Shown: positions 47,001-55,576, counted from the stretch's first letter. The stretch is DNA of 56,833 bases from JBKPCD01 sp046727175 (GCA_046727175.1 JBKPCD010000143.1:1-56833); one strand, 5' to 3'. Program-made: numbers and translations. The notes: generated by a model not told the origin, from the sequence alone.

Positions 47001-48455
47001 ATGATCCCAATGACGCCGCGCGGTTGGCGACGAGCACCGTTACGCACGGTTGCTGCCCTCCTCGGACTTCTCGTTGTGCTCTTTCCACCGCTCCTCGGCG
47101 CACAGAAACCGGCGCCCGCATCTCCGGATGCGCTGGATCGATGGAACCAGTCGGTCGATGCACTGACCCGGAAGGTGTGGCCAAGCGTCGTTCAGATTCT
47201 GGTCACAGGGTATGGCGCGCGCGAAGACGGCGCCCGGGGCGACGTCAGCGCGGTCGTGACTCGACAGCGATCAGTCGGCTCGGGATTCGTGATCGACCCC
47301 GAGGGCTACATCCTGACGAACGCGCACGTAGTGAGCGGTGCACAGCGCGTTCAGATCGTCCTGCCGCCCGTGGACGCAGAGGGCGCGATCGCGACCGCGT
47401 TGTCAGGGAGAACACCCATCGTCACGGCACGCATCGTGGGCATGACGACGGAGATCGACCTCGCCGTCCTGAAAGTCGACGGCATGAAGCTGCCGGCGCT
47501 GCCTTTGGCCAGCTACAAGCAGCTGCGGCAAGGGGAAACCGTTTTCGCATTCGGAAGCCCGAGTGGATTGCGCAATACGTTGACGCATGGGCTCGTCTCC
47601 GCCGTCGCACGGCAGACCGATCCCGATTCGCCACTCATCTACATTCAGACCGATGCACCGATCAATCCCGGGAATTCCGGTGGACCGCTGGTCAACGTTC
47701 GCGGCGAAGTCGTTGGCGTCAACACCTTCATCCTGTCGCAGTCGGGAGGCAACGACGGGCTGGGATTCGCGATTCCATCCGCGACGGCGCGGACTGTCTT
47801 CCGTCAGCTGAAACAGTTCGGCCAGCTTCGCCGCCAGGAGGTAGGCATGAGCATGCAGACGATCACTCCCGTGATGGCTGCATCGCTCGGCCTGGCGCGT
47901 GACTTCGGCGTAATCGTCTCCGACGTGTGGCCTGGCGGTCCGGCGGAGGCAGCCGGCCTGAAGGTCGGTGACGTCCTGCTCTCCGTGGATGGCCAGCCGG
48001 TCGAGAACCTGCCGTCGGTGAACTACTTCTTCCGCCTCCGCGACTCCACGGAGCCGGTGCAGATAGTCGCGCTCAGAGGTACGACCGAGCACACCCTTCG
48101 AGTCGCGGCCGTCGAAGAGAAGAGCCAGTTCGATTCCGTGTCGTCGCTGGCCGATCCTGAGAGGAACCTGGTACCCGAGCTCGGCATCCTGGGGGTTGAA
48201 ATCGACTCGAACATTGCGGCAGTCGCGACCGGGCTCCGGGATCCCTACGGCATCATCGTCGTTGCTCGCGCGTCGGGCGCTGCCGGCGAGGTGCCTCTCC
48301 AACCACGTGACGTCATCCGCAGCCTGAACAATCGACAGGTGTCCACGCTGGCAAATCTCAGAGAGCTGCTGCAGGCCGTCAAGCCGGGCACGCCGGTGAC
48401 GCTGCAGGTTCAGCGCGAAGGTCGCCTCATGTACGTGTCGTTCACGCTCGAGTGA
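47001..48455 (+). CDS. HtrA/DegP-like serine protease with PDZ domains
   Basis: 484 aa from the ATG at 47001, with AAGGAGGAGG just upstream (a GTG at 46974 opens the same frame but has no good site). Signal peptide VAALLGLLVVLFPPLLGA. Trypsin-like domain with catalytic His109 (TNAHVV), Asp153 (TEIDLAVLK) and Ser226 (NPGNSGGP). The first PDZ domain is around FGVIVSDVWPGGPAEAAGLK (about 297-316) and a second around PYGIIVVARASGAAGEVPLQ (about 414-433). This is a periplasmic quality-control protease or chaperone. Family and catalytic residues are secure. Confidence 0.93.
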   Translation: MIPMTPRGWRRAPLRTVAALLGLLVVLFPPLLGAQKPAPASPDALDRWNQSVDALTRKVWPSVVQILVTGYGAREDGARGDVSAVVTRQRSVGSGFVIDPEGYILTNAHVVSGAQRVQIVLPPVDAEGAIATALSGRTPIVTARIVGMTTEIDLAVLKVDGMKLPALPLASYKQLRQGETVFAFGSPSGLRNTLTHGLVSAVARQTDPDSPLIYIQTDAPINPGNSGGPLVNVRGEVVGVNTFILSQSGGNDGLGFAIPSATARTVFRQLKQFGQLRRQEVGMSMQTITPVMAASLGLARDFGVIVSDVWPGGPAEAAGLKVGDVLLSVDGQPVENLPSVNYFFRLRDSTEPVQIVALRGTTEHTLRVAAVEEKSQFDSVSSLADPERNLVPELGILGVEIDSNIAAVATGLRDPYGIIVVARASGAAGEVPLQPRDVIRSLNNRQVSTLANLRELLQAVKPGTPVTLQVQREGRLMYVSFTLE

Positions 48456-48505
48456 GGAGGCGTCGCAGACCGGGTTACGGGAAATCGAAACCGACTTACG
48501 AACGT

Positions 48506-48757
48506 GCCCCTCGGCATAGCCGCGTCCCGACCGGCCGTAGGAGTCGTCGGCGGTCGAAGGCAGATCGAAGTACGGCGCGTACGCTCGCACATCCACGTCA
48601 CCTTCTGCCAGCTCGAGTCTCCTCCGAAGAAGCCGTCAATCAGTGCGCGGTAGCTGGCGCGAGCGAGCTAGCCGCGGCTCGGATTGATGAAGCTGTCGCG
48701 ACTGTCCCAGATGACCTCGACGCTTGGGCCTGCGGATATCTGGGTGTCGAGTGGCAG
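48506..48757 (-). pseudogene. Remnant of an Omp85/bacterial-surface-antigen outer-membrane barrel gene
   Basis: A minus-strand frame reads LPLDTQISAGPSVEVIWDSR, then DSFINPSRG, an in-frame TAG (48668-48670, probably from a Trp codon), then LARASYRALIDGFFGGDSSW and QKV. With a single-base shift near 48600 it continues DVDVRAYAPYFDLP. 'WDSRDSFINPSRG' followed by a strand is the characteristic early-barrel block of Omp85/surface-antigen proteins (DSRD-x-x-x-x-P-x-x-G). With a stop, a frameshift and no recognisable upstream or downstream parts, it is a relic. The region 48760-49000 reads as nothing convincing. Confidence 0.45.
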
Positions 48758-49007
48758 CTACACCGACCCAGAAGGTGCTGTCGGTCGTGATCGGCGCTGG
48801 CGGGGTGTTCCGGCCGCCTGCGCGCCTCGGCGTGCAGATCTTCGGGGCGCAGTATGCCGTTGCGCTCGGCGACCTGAAGACGGCCGGCGGCGACATCCAG
48901 GACATCATGGGCAACTTGTGGTCGGTCGGGATCGCCCTTGTGATGGTAACCCAAGCGGTCAGAGTGGATGAATTCACGTGCGCGAGAAGGTCTCGCGAAT
49001 CGGGCTC

Positions 49008-49847
49008 CTACTTCTCCATTGGCACCAGCACCTTCACAGATTCCGTCAACCTCGTGCTCACCGTCGTGCCGGCGGGCAGCTCGACTTCCTTGCCCTTGGT
49101 CGCCAGCACAGCGCCTGCGCCGCCGACGCCCGCACCAATTGCAGCACCCGATCCGCCTCCCGCGATGCCGCCGATCACCGCGCCGGCGCCTGCGCCGACC
49201 GCGCCCTTCTTCACGTCGCTCTTCGTGCTCGCCGCAGCTTCGCGCGTGACGCGCGCGGTTTGAATTCTGTGGCTCTCCCCACGCACGTTGATTCCGTCGA
49301 ATCGAAACGCGACCGTGGCCTTTCCCTTCACCCGTCCCGACTCCTTCGCGTCGATGATCGATCCGGTCAGCTCAGACCCCGCGGGGACGACGGTCGTCCC
49401 GGAGACGACGATCGGCTTGGCAAGCTTCCCTCTGACTTGATCCTCGACTTTGCTCTTGTCCGACGCGACGGGGGTTTCGAGCGTCACTGAGATCGGTGTC
49501 TCCGCAGGTATCGTCACCTCGCGAAACTTCGGCGCTGGCGGAGCACTCGGCTCCGGCACGGGTGCGGCCGCTGCAGACCGTGACTGCGGGGCGGCCGGCG
49601 GCGGCTGTGCCGCGGCCGTGGCAGAAGCGGGGCCCTGCGCGCTTTGCGGTCGCGCCTGAGCTGGCGCCTCGGTTGCTGCAGCTCCGGAAGCGCCAGGCTG
49701 GGCACCGCCAGATGCGGGCGGGGTTGCGGCCGGCGGTGCAGAGGCCTCGGGCGCTTTATCTGCGGCGCCGGACTGCGGCGCGCCGGGACGAGAACAGGCT
49801 GCCGTGAGAGCAGACGCAACAGCCAGAACGAGAATTGACCTGAACAT
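49008..49847 (-). CDS. Glycine-zipper lipoprotein
   Basis: 279 aa from the ATG at 49847; the open frame extends upstream only as a shadow of the preceding gene. Lipoprotein signal peptide MFRSILVLAVASALTAAC with Cys18 as the likely lipidation site. A long Ala/Pro/Gln low-complexity linker follows. A folded domain begins EVTIPAETPISVTLETPV and contains VVSGTTVVPAGSELTGSIID and GKATVAFRFDGINVRGE. A glycine-zipper segment (GAGAGAVIGGIAGGGSGAAI) and a terminal strand VELPAGTTVSTRLTESVKV end the protein. Glycine zippers can insert in or span membranes. It is the third gene of the sortase operon, 51 bases after the substrate gene. Confidence 0.8.
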   Translation of the reverse strand: MFRSILVLAVASALTAACSRPGAPQSGAADKAPEASAPPAATPPASGGAQPGASGAAATEAPAQARPQSAQGPASATAAAQPPPAAPQSRSAAAAPVPEPSAPPAPKFREVTIPAETPISVTLETPVASDKSKVEDQVRGKLAKPIVVSGTTVVPAGSELTGSIIDAKESGRVKGKATVAFRFDGINVRGESHRIQTARVTREAAASTKSDVKKGAVGAGAGAVIGGIAGGGSGAAIGAGVGGAGAVLATKGKEVELPAGTTVSTRLTESVKVLVPMEK

Positions 49848-49897
49848 GTTCAACCTCGGTACCGGCCTTAGCGAGTTAGGTCCGCTGAAGCCGGACA

Positions 49898-50664
49898 CTA
49901 CGACATTCGGCGTCGACGAAGTGACGTGAGCGTCACGCCAATCGCCAGCGAGACGAAGCCGATGAGGCCGTCGAGAGGCAACTCGCTGGCAGTCTTTGGA
50001 AGTTTCTTTGGTGCGGGAGCCGCAGGCGCCGCCGGTGCAGCGGCTCCAGTGCCTGTCGCTCTTCCCGATGCGGGCGGCGTGGCTGCTGCTCCTGACGTCG
50101 CCGCCGCGCCCTTCTCGGGACTGCCGGAGGCGATGCTCGCATCGACTTGCCGCTTGGTCATGATCTGCGGTGGCTTCGAGGTGATGATCGTCGCCGCCAA
50201 CTGATCGCCAGCGTGAAGATCCGCGAGCTGGACAGGTTTTCCGCCCTTCATGATCTTGACGCCGCGCTTGTCCACCTCGCCCTGCGTGAAACTCTTGAAC
50301 CCCTCCGGTGTGCGCACGATGATGGTCGAGCCCACCTGCTGCACCGTGCCGTTTTTCACCTCGGTCACCGTCACCGGCGTCACGGTCGTGGTAGTCGTAA
50401 TCGTAGCCGTCCCCGACATTCCAGGTTTCAGCTCGTGCACCGACATCTGTTGCCCGTTGACGGTGAACCGGAAGTCCTCGGCACCGTGATCTCCCTCGTC
50501 CCTTCGGGCAGCCGGACCACGAGCTGGTTGCCGTCCACGGCAATGACAGTGAACTTCTTGGTCTCTGCCTTTGTTGAGGATTGCTGCGCCGACGCGACAC
50601 CAACGCTCAGGCTGAGCAAGCTGGCCGTGAGGACGGCCACGAACCGAATGCCTTTACGCCGCAT
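49898..50664 (-). pseudogene. Sortase substrate with LPKTAS sorting signal, interrupted by one frameshift
   Basis: The ATG at 50664 has an excellent ribosome binding site (AAAGGAGA). The first frame gives a signal peptide (RFVAVLTASLLSLSVGVASA) and KKFTVIAVDGNQLVVRLPEG, then TREITVP. At about 50479 the protein continues in another frame as EDFRFTVNGQQMSVHELKPG and runs to 49898; loss of a single G in GTGCC(G)GAGGAC would explain it. The end of the protein is a cell-wall-type sorting signal: LPKTAS, a hydrophobic helix (LDGLIGFVSLAIGVTLTSL) and RRRR. A sequencing error would make this an intact gene of about 255 aa. It lies between the sortase gene and the lipoprotein gene. Confidence 0.75.
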
Positions 50665-50726
50665 TGGACGTCTCCTTTCGCTCCCGTCAATGAGAGGTCG
50701 TCGCTTCTCTGACACCACTGCGCGGG

Positions 50727-51422
50727 CTACCGTGAACCCCCTGCACGGGTCGGCGACGCACGCACCGCCCGGACGATGAACCGTTGAGGCGCCGACCCGA
50801 TGAAGTAGAAGGGATAACAGGTAACGAGCGTCATCGAACGCGTGGGCGTCGGATCGAGCACCGAAACGTCACCGGGTCCGACGATCCACGTTCGCTCGAT
50901 GCGGTAGAGTTCGGTGCCGCGGAGCGTCTCGAGTTCGATGGCGTCGCCCTGCGCAACATCTTTGAGCCCGCGGAAGAACCCGTCGCGGTGCCCTGCGATT
51001 CCGCAATTGCCGTCTGTTCCAGGGCTGGCGGTATCTGCGATATGACCCACGGCGCGGTTCAACGTCCAGTCGTCAGTGCCCTCGAGAACGGGCATTTCGA
51101 GTCCGATTCGGGCGATTCGGAGGACCGCAAGCGGCGCTGGTCCCTTGCTGACCAACGTGTCGCGCCAGGCCTGAATGCGTTGCGGAGACCAGAGCGTCAG
51201 ATCGGGGCGTGCAGTCTCGAGCTGGCTGGCGGCGCGCAGTTCCGCGAAACGAGTCAGCTCCCGCCGCTCCCCGGCAACACCTGAGAAGTAGAGGAATCCG
51301 GTGACGGTGAGTGCAGCGATCGCGACAATCCACGCCAGCCGTTCTGCAACGAACGCTATCGCGTGCGGACCCGCGTCCTGACGGCGACCACTATCCGTCT
51401 TACGGTCGGGGCCTGAGAGCAT
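50727..51422 (-). CDS. Class D-like sortase (cysteine transpeptidase)
   Basis: 231 aa from the ATG at 51422 (ATG at 51461 is possible). An N-terminal anchor (LAWIVAIAALTVTGFLYFSG, about residues 29-48) is followed by the sortase fold with catalytic His145 (GIAGHRDGFF), Cys202 (MTLVTCYPFYF) and Arg214 or 218 (APQRFIVRAV). The TC-YPF-x-x-x-G-x-A-P block fits class D-like/Gram-negative sortases. Such enzymes cleave LPxTA/G-type signals and attach the protein to an amine acceptor. The very next gene ends in LPKTAS, an expected dedicated substrate. The acceptor in a diderm envelope is unknown. Confidence 0.9.
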   Translation of the reverse strand: MLSGPDRKTDSGRRQDAGPHAIAFVAERLAWIVAIAALTVTGFLYFSGVAGERRELTRFAELRAASQLETARPDLTLWSPQRIQAWRDTLVSKGPAPLAVLRIARIGLEMPVLEGTDDWTLNRAVGHIADTASPGTDGNCGIAGHRDGFFRGLKDVAQGDAIELETLRGTELYRIERTWIVGPGDVSVLDPTPTRSMTLVTCYPFYFIGSAPQRFIVRAVRASPTRAGGSR

Positions 51423-51545
51423 GAGCGAAACTCTCTGAATGGCGCCCCGAAGATAGCACAAGTTTGCGCGTTCGCTGAGAGCTCTTCGGGAACCTGGCGC
51501 AAGGACCGACGGAGCATCGTTATCGCCCGAACGATCCGGCCAGAC

Positions 51546-52739
51546 TCATCGTCCTGCCAGCTCGCGCCATCCTGCGAGCAATTCCTCGACGATGGTGGAG
51601 GTTTCCTTCCGCAGCCGATCCTCGCGTGTCACGACCGAGGATAGCGCCTCTTTCCGGACGGAGATGAGTTTGCCCGCGCCGAGCTGCACGCCTGAATCGA
51701 AGGCGATGTCGGCGAGGTCCTTGACCGATCGGAGATCGCTCAGGTGAACCTCACGATAGGATGGCTCCCAGCTGGAGACCCACCATTCCAGCCAGTGTTC
51801 CGCGCGATCGGCGGCGGCGGGGATCAGCAGCGTAGGTCCGACCGCCAGGACGTCGTGCTTCAAGCGACCGAGCTGTCGGGTTCCGTCGATGACGCGAACT
51901 GCCAGTGGATTGGTCGGCCCCTCGAGGCAACGGACCCCTTCGAGATTCGTGACCTCTTTTGCCTCGAGGAGCACGTCGTCATCTGGATCGGTCGTAGGCC
52001 CCTGCGCGCGGATCAAGACCTTCCTGGTCGCGGCGCTGCCGACGCCCATACGCAGCCACCCGGCACGCGTCACAGCGAAGTACCCTGACGCAAGATTCGG
52101 ACGCTCGCGGCGTACCAACCGGTCAAGGTCCTCCATCCCCGCGACGACCGATTTCAATCGTGCCTCGTCCATCGGTTGCATCTGTCTCTCGGCCCACGCG
52201 AGATAAGCCGCGGGCGTGACCGGCGCCTGCTGTCGCAGCTGACGAACGATGTCGGGCTCGGGAGGCCGATAGTCCGAATTGGACAGCCCGCGACGGTACC
52301 CCTCGAAAAAGCGGTTCCAAAGCTCGTCACGATCGCGGGTCCAGCCGCGCTGACGCGTTGCGAGATCGATCGAGCCCAGGAACCGAACGATGTCGACAAA
52401 CGAGGGGCCGCGAGTAGAATCGTCGAAGTCGTCGAGGCCCCACGCATCTTTTGTCAGCACGAATTGCTCGACGTGCGCGTCGCCGTGGAGGCGCACGATC
52501 GTCGGATCCGTCACGTCGGCAAAGGCCTCGCAGACGCGCTCGGTCCAGGCGCGATTGATGAACCGAAAATAGGTAAAAGGGTCAGCTCGCAGACGATCGA
52601 TCAGTTCGGCCGACGCGCCCTCCAGAGCCGCCGGATGCGGCCGGAGCTGGCCTCGCGCAGTCGGCAGCGAAAACAGCACGCTGCAGAGAATCGCGAGCAC
52701 AAGGCCTGCGAACCGGCAGCCCTGTCGAACGCGATACAT
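51546..52739 (-). CDS. DUF2252 protein with N-terminal signal peptide
   Basis: 397 aa from the ATG at 52739 (GAGGAG eight bases upstream); the frame upstream of it is translated repeat sequence. The DUF2252 core is clear: TIVRLHGDAHVEQFVLTKDA (about 111-130) and WGLDDFDDSTRGP with the D-D-F-D-D metal-site-like motif, later PTNPLAVRVIDGTRQLGR. DUF2252 has a kinase-like appearance (HGD and DFD-like motifs) but its activity is unproven. The start encodes CRFAGLVLAILCSVLFSLPTARG, a signal peptide or anchor, so the domain should be periplasmic. That is unexpected for a nucleotide-using fold. Confidence 0.82.
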   Translation of the reverse strand: MYRVRQGCRFAGLVLAILCSVLFSLPTARGQLRPHPAALEGASAELIDRLRADPFTYFRFINRAWTERVCEAFADVTDPTIVRLHGDAHVEQFVLTKDAWGLDDFDDSTRGPSFVDIVRFLGSIDLATRQRGWTRDRDELWNRFFEGYRRGLSNSDYRPPEPDIVRQLRQQAPVTPAAYLAWAERQMQPMDEARLKSVVAGMEDLDRLVRRERPNLASGYFAVTRAGWLRMGVGSAATRKVLIRAQGPTTDPDDDVLLEAKEVTNLEGVRCLEGPTNPLAVRVIDGTRQLGRLKHDVLAVGPTLLIPAAADRAEHWLEWWVSSWEPSYREVHLSDLRSVKDLADIAFDSGVQLGAGKLISVRKEALSSVVTREDRLRKETSTIVEELLAGWRELAGR

Positions 52740-52762
52740 ACCGCAGCTCCTCTTCTGCCCGC

Positions 52763-52895
52763 TAGTACCAGAACACGAGCGGATTGCGCGGCTGGTGAAG
52801 CGGTTCAGCGCGAAGGTCGCGCTCATGTACGTGGCGTGAGCGCGCGAGACCTTAAGCGGTTCGACTCATTCGGCAAGCAAACCTGGATGAGGGGC
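52763..52895. repeat. Dispersed repeat, copy A left part
   Basis: Begins TAGTACCAGAAC and is about 75-80% identical by eye to 55281-55410 (copy B left part). The match includes GAGCGGATTGCG, AGGTCGC, CTCAT, AGCGGTTCGACTC and GCAAGCAAACCT. Here the match stops at the end of the outer-membrane protein gene (stop at 52899); in copy B the other half follows directly. Confidence 0.75.
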
Positions 52896-52898
52896 ACT

Positions 52899-53648
52899 TC
52901 AAAAATACAACCCCAACCCTATTGCCGGACCATGCAGGGTCGGTTTCACGGTCAGGTCTCTGCCTGCCACAGAATCGGAGAGCTTCAGGTGCAGCACGTT
53001 GTAGCCGCCCGTGAGGCCGAAGTGTCGTACCGGCTTCCAGTCCACGCGGAATTCGGCACCAAGATCGACGTCGGCGCCGACTCCGAAACCGCCGCCGTCG
53101 AATGATGCGTGCCACTCCACTTTGGGGCCTTCGTGATGCCAGCCAATGCCGACGAGGGGATCCCAAACGCCGGGTTCACGGGAAAAGTGTGGCAGGTCAC
53201 CCAGCGTGATGTCGTATTTCAGGGCGAGCCGCCGCACACCCGCTGTTACATACAGGTCTGGCGCCACTTTCCGTCCCAGCCTGGCCTCGCCGTAAATGAT
53301 ATCCAGGTCGACGACGAGGAAAGGCCGATCCGGTCTGTCGCCGCCGAAGCCGGCCCAAATCCCGTAGCCCTCGATTCGCCACACGCCGTTGGACGCGGTC
53401 ACGCCACCGAAGAACGCGCCATCCAACCGGCTGTCAAGGATCTGACCTGATCCGCCTTGATCACCATCGATGGGCGGGATGTCGACGTCGATGTTAATGC
53501 CGAGCGGCACCCAGACAAGGACTGGGTACACCGTGACCTTCCAGCTATCGTCGGTGTTTGTGTCTCGAGGAGCACTCTGCGCGCGTGCCGCCTCAGCAAG
53601 ACCCACAACGCACACTGCGGCAAGAAAGACCACTCGAATCACATGCAT
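52899..53648 (-). CDS. Outer-membrane beta-barrel-like exported protein
   Basis: 249 aa. ATG at 53648 chosen because GAAGGAG lies ten bases upstream (GTG at 53657 is too close to it). Signal peptide VIRVVFLAAVCVVGLAEAARA. The rest alternates hydrophobic and polar residues in strands (KVTVYPVLVWVPLGINIDVD, GVWRIEGYGIWAGFGG, DLYVTAGVRRLALKYDITLG, VEWHASFDGGGFGVGADVDL) and ends in GLGLYF, with the terminal aromatic of outer-membrane barrels. Function unknown; the shape suggests a small porin-like or structural barrel. The gene sits exactly between the two halves of a repeat that is uninterrupted elsewhere in the window. Confidence 0.82.
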   Translation of the reverse strand: MHVIRVVFLAAVCVVGLAEAARAQSAPRDTNTDDSWKVTVYPVLVWVPLGINIDVDIPPIDGDQGGSGQILDSRLDGAFFGGVTASNGVWRIEGYGIWAGFGGDRPDRPFLVVDLDIIYGEARLGRKVAPDLYVTAGVRRLALKYDITLGDLPHFSREPGVWDPLVGIGWHHEGPKVEWHASFDGGGFGVGADVDLGAEFRVDWKPVRHFGLTGGYNVLHLKLSDSVAGRDLTVKPTLHGPAIGLGLYF

Positions 53649-53689
53649 TTTCGCCACACTCCTTCACGCCCTTTCGATACTCGCCACGA

Positions 53690-53842
53690 ACGCGCCCGAC
53701 CCCGCCCGAGCGATGATTCACATTCGCCAGGCTGGACGCGTCACCGGCCAGCGTGGGCATAGCCAACCGGTCGCCACGAAATCTCATCCAGCTCCGCCGC
53801 GTAGTGAATCGTTGGCAGTCAGCACGAATGATGCCGACACGT
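53690..53842. repeat. Dispersed repeat, copy A right part
   Basis: Matches 55430-55576 (copy B) with clear blocks: ACGCGCCCGACC, ATGATTCAC, GACCGGCC/CACCGGCC, CGTGGGC/TGTGGGC, GAATCGTTGGCAG, and the end GAATGATGCCGACA. No gene is convincing here on either strand. The 145 bases that follow (53843-53987) also hold no gene I can support. Confidence 0.72.
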
Positions 53843-53987
53843 CTGCATCGCGCAAGATGCCGCAATCAACCGCGACTACAAAACGTATGTCGTCGGGTGA
53901 GACGTCGGCTACCTTTGGGTGCTACACCGTTTCGACCGGCTGAGCAACGTCGGGGAATGCTGTGCGTGGAATCTGTGGCGGGAGCAG

Positions 53988-54035
53988 ATATGAAGAGTCT
54001 TCTTGATACAGACAATTATGCCAGATATGTATGGC
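53988..54035 (-). pseudogene. vapB: Relic of a vapB promoter and start region
   Basis: 48 bases match 56406-56453 at about 45 positions, including the CATAAT -10 element and most of the operator. On the minus strand the vapB start codon ATG has become ATC (then KKTLHI can still be read), and after codon seven the coding region is replaced by unrelated sequence. The operator arm GCCAT is kept, the other altered. It shows that a second vapBC-like locus once stood here. Confidence 0.7.
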
Positions 54036-54098
54036 GCGGAGCGGTTCCGGATCGGCGTCAGGCGGCGCGCGACGCATCGTAGACATGTTTGGCGACTA

Positions 54099-55280
54099 AG
54101 TACTCCATTTCGGAATTACGGTACGTATTTTCTGTCATGCGGCCGGCCGGGCCACCGCGAGTCTCGCGAGAAGCTGCTGCAGATCCGCTCGGGTAAAGGT
54201 CCAGCGGAACGGTTGCGCCATGGCCTGATAGCGGTGTTGAAACGCCAACAGATAGTGCTCCAGCGCCGTGAGGGTCGCGAAATTGTTCGGGGTGAGGACC
54301 TTGCGTTGCACGATCGAGAAGTAGATCTCGATCTGGTTCAACCAACTCGCATGCAGCGGGGTGTGGACCGGCTGCAACGTGGGCCAGCGGGCCTGCAAGC
54401 GTGCGTCGGCCTTCGCGCCTCGATGCGCCGACCCGTTGTCGATCACCCAGAAAACGCGTCTGGCCGAGCGATATGGTTCCTGCATCATGACGTCGTCGAC
54501 GAGCCGATCACACGGCGCGATGCCGGAGCGTTGCTCGCAGCGTCCAAACACGCGAGCCCGATGGACGTCCCACGCCGCCAAATACGCCCAGGCCCCCTGT
54601 CGACGATATTCATGCTCGAGGCGCGCGGGCCGGCCGGGCGCGACGGGCGCCGGGGCATGCCGTCGCTCACGCGCTTGAATACTCGTCTTCTCGTCCGCCG
54701 AGATGACATAGTCGTGCGGCCCCAGTGGCCGGCCCTCCCAGCGCTGCTGATAGAGATCGAGGATCGGCCCGGCGCGCTCGGCGAAGCGCGGGTCGCGCGG
54801 AAAGAGCCAGCTGCGATGGCGCCAGGGCCGAATGGCATCGGCGTCCAACCAGCGCCACAGCGTCGTGCCGCTGATCGTCGCAACCAGGCCACGCGCGAGG
54901 ACTTCACGACGGAGATCGGGCAACGACCAGCGCGCGACGGGAATGCCGGCATTCCTCGGACACTCGCACGCGATCCGCTTCACCTCAACGACGACGGTGG
55001 GGGGACAAGCGGGCTGCGCGCCCGCCTCGCGGCTCCTCCTCGAGGCCGGCGAGGCGTCGGTCGAAGAAACGCTTGCGCCACTTACTGATGATTTGGCGCG
55101 GCGTATCCAAGCGGGCCGCGATGATGTCGTTGGAGAGCCCCTGGGCGGCGAACAGGACCAGCCTTGGCACGGATGACGTCTCGATACGGTTAGACGGTAC
55201 CTCCTTGCGAAAGAGGATACCCGTCACGGCCGGACATTGGCAAGTGACAATACGTCACCGTATTTATGAAATGAAGTACT
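54099..55280 (-). mobile_element. IS630-family insertion sequence, defective
   Basis: Terminal inverted repeats can be aligned for about 38 bases: the left end starts AGTACTCCATTTCGGAATTA and runs to TGTCA (54137); the right end, read on the other strand, starts AGTACTTCATTTCATAAATA and runs to TGTCA (55245). A TA lies just outside both ends (54097-54098 and 55281-55282), the usual IS630 target duplication. The element contains only the transposase gene, which is frameshifted. It has inserted at the leading TA of repeat copy B. Confidence 0.85.
54135..55227 (-). pseudogene. IS630 transposase, frameshifted and N-terminally truncated
   Basis: The first frame (55227 to 54985) has a helix-turn-helix part: LVLFAAQGLSNDIIAARLDT, PRQIISKWRKRFFDRRL. 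At a run of six G (54999-55004) the frame must change, after which VEVKRIACECPRNAGIPVAR leads into the DDE domain: VISADEKTSIQARE (first Asp), VFWVIDNGSAHRG (second Asp), LHASWLNQIEIYFSIVQRKV (Glu). The usual first 35 residues are missing; a ribosome-binding-site-like AAGGAGGT instead lies inside the open frame near 55200. Programmed frameshifting at the homopolymer is possible but the N-terminal loss argues for a dead copy. Confidence 0.85.
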
Positions 55281-55576
55281 TAGTACCAGAACCGGAGCGG
55301 ATTGCGTGGCCGCTGACACGGATCAGTCCGAGGGTCGCCCTCATCGCGTGAACGCGCCAGCCCATAGCGGTTCGACTGATCACGCAAGCGAACCTCGACG
55401 GGTGGCTCATCAAACGCCGCGGACGCGCCTGACACACGCCCGACCAATGATTCACGTTCGTAGGCCTGATCGCTGACCGGCCGATGTGGGCGTTCGCCGA
55501 CCAAATCGTCGCTGAAATCTCACGGGTTGCGGCTGTTGCGAATCGTTGGCAGGTCAGTGCGAATGATGCCGACAAT
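55281..55576. repeat. Dispersed repeat, copy B (uninterrupted)
   Basis: About 296 bases from TAGTACCAGAACC to GAATGATGCCGACAAT, matching copy A on both sides of the outer-membrane protein gene. A 104-codon minus-strand frame spans it almost exactly (begins MSASFALTCQRFATA, ends IRSGSGTKYFIS), but the matching frame in copy A has stops, so coding is doubtful. Its left edge is the IS630 insertion; its right edge cuts a toxin gene. Confidence 0.75.

Noticed and set aside
47403..48596. Minus-strand open frame of 397 codons over the HtrA gene
   Set aside because: Most of it is an antisense shadow. Only the first 40 codons, outside the protease gene, are protein-like, and these were explained as part of the Omp85 relic.
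48724..49263. Plus-strand frame of 179 codons
   Set aside because: Second half mirrors the glycine-zipper domain on the other strand; the first half has no start signal or recognisable motif.
52763..55576. Integron attC sites or gene cassettes
   Set aside because: The split repeat invites the idea, but I found no GTTRRRY/RYYYAAC core pairs and no integrase gene.
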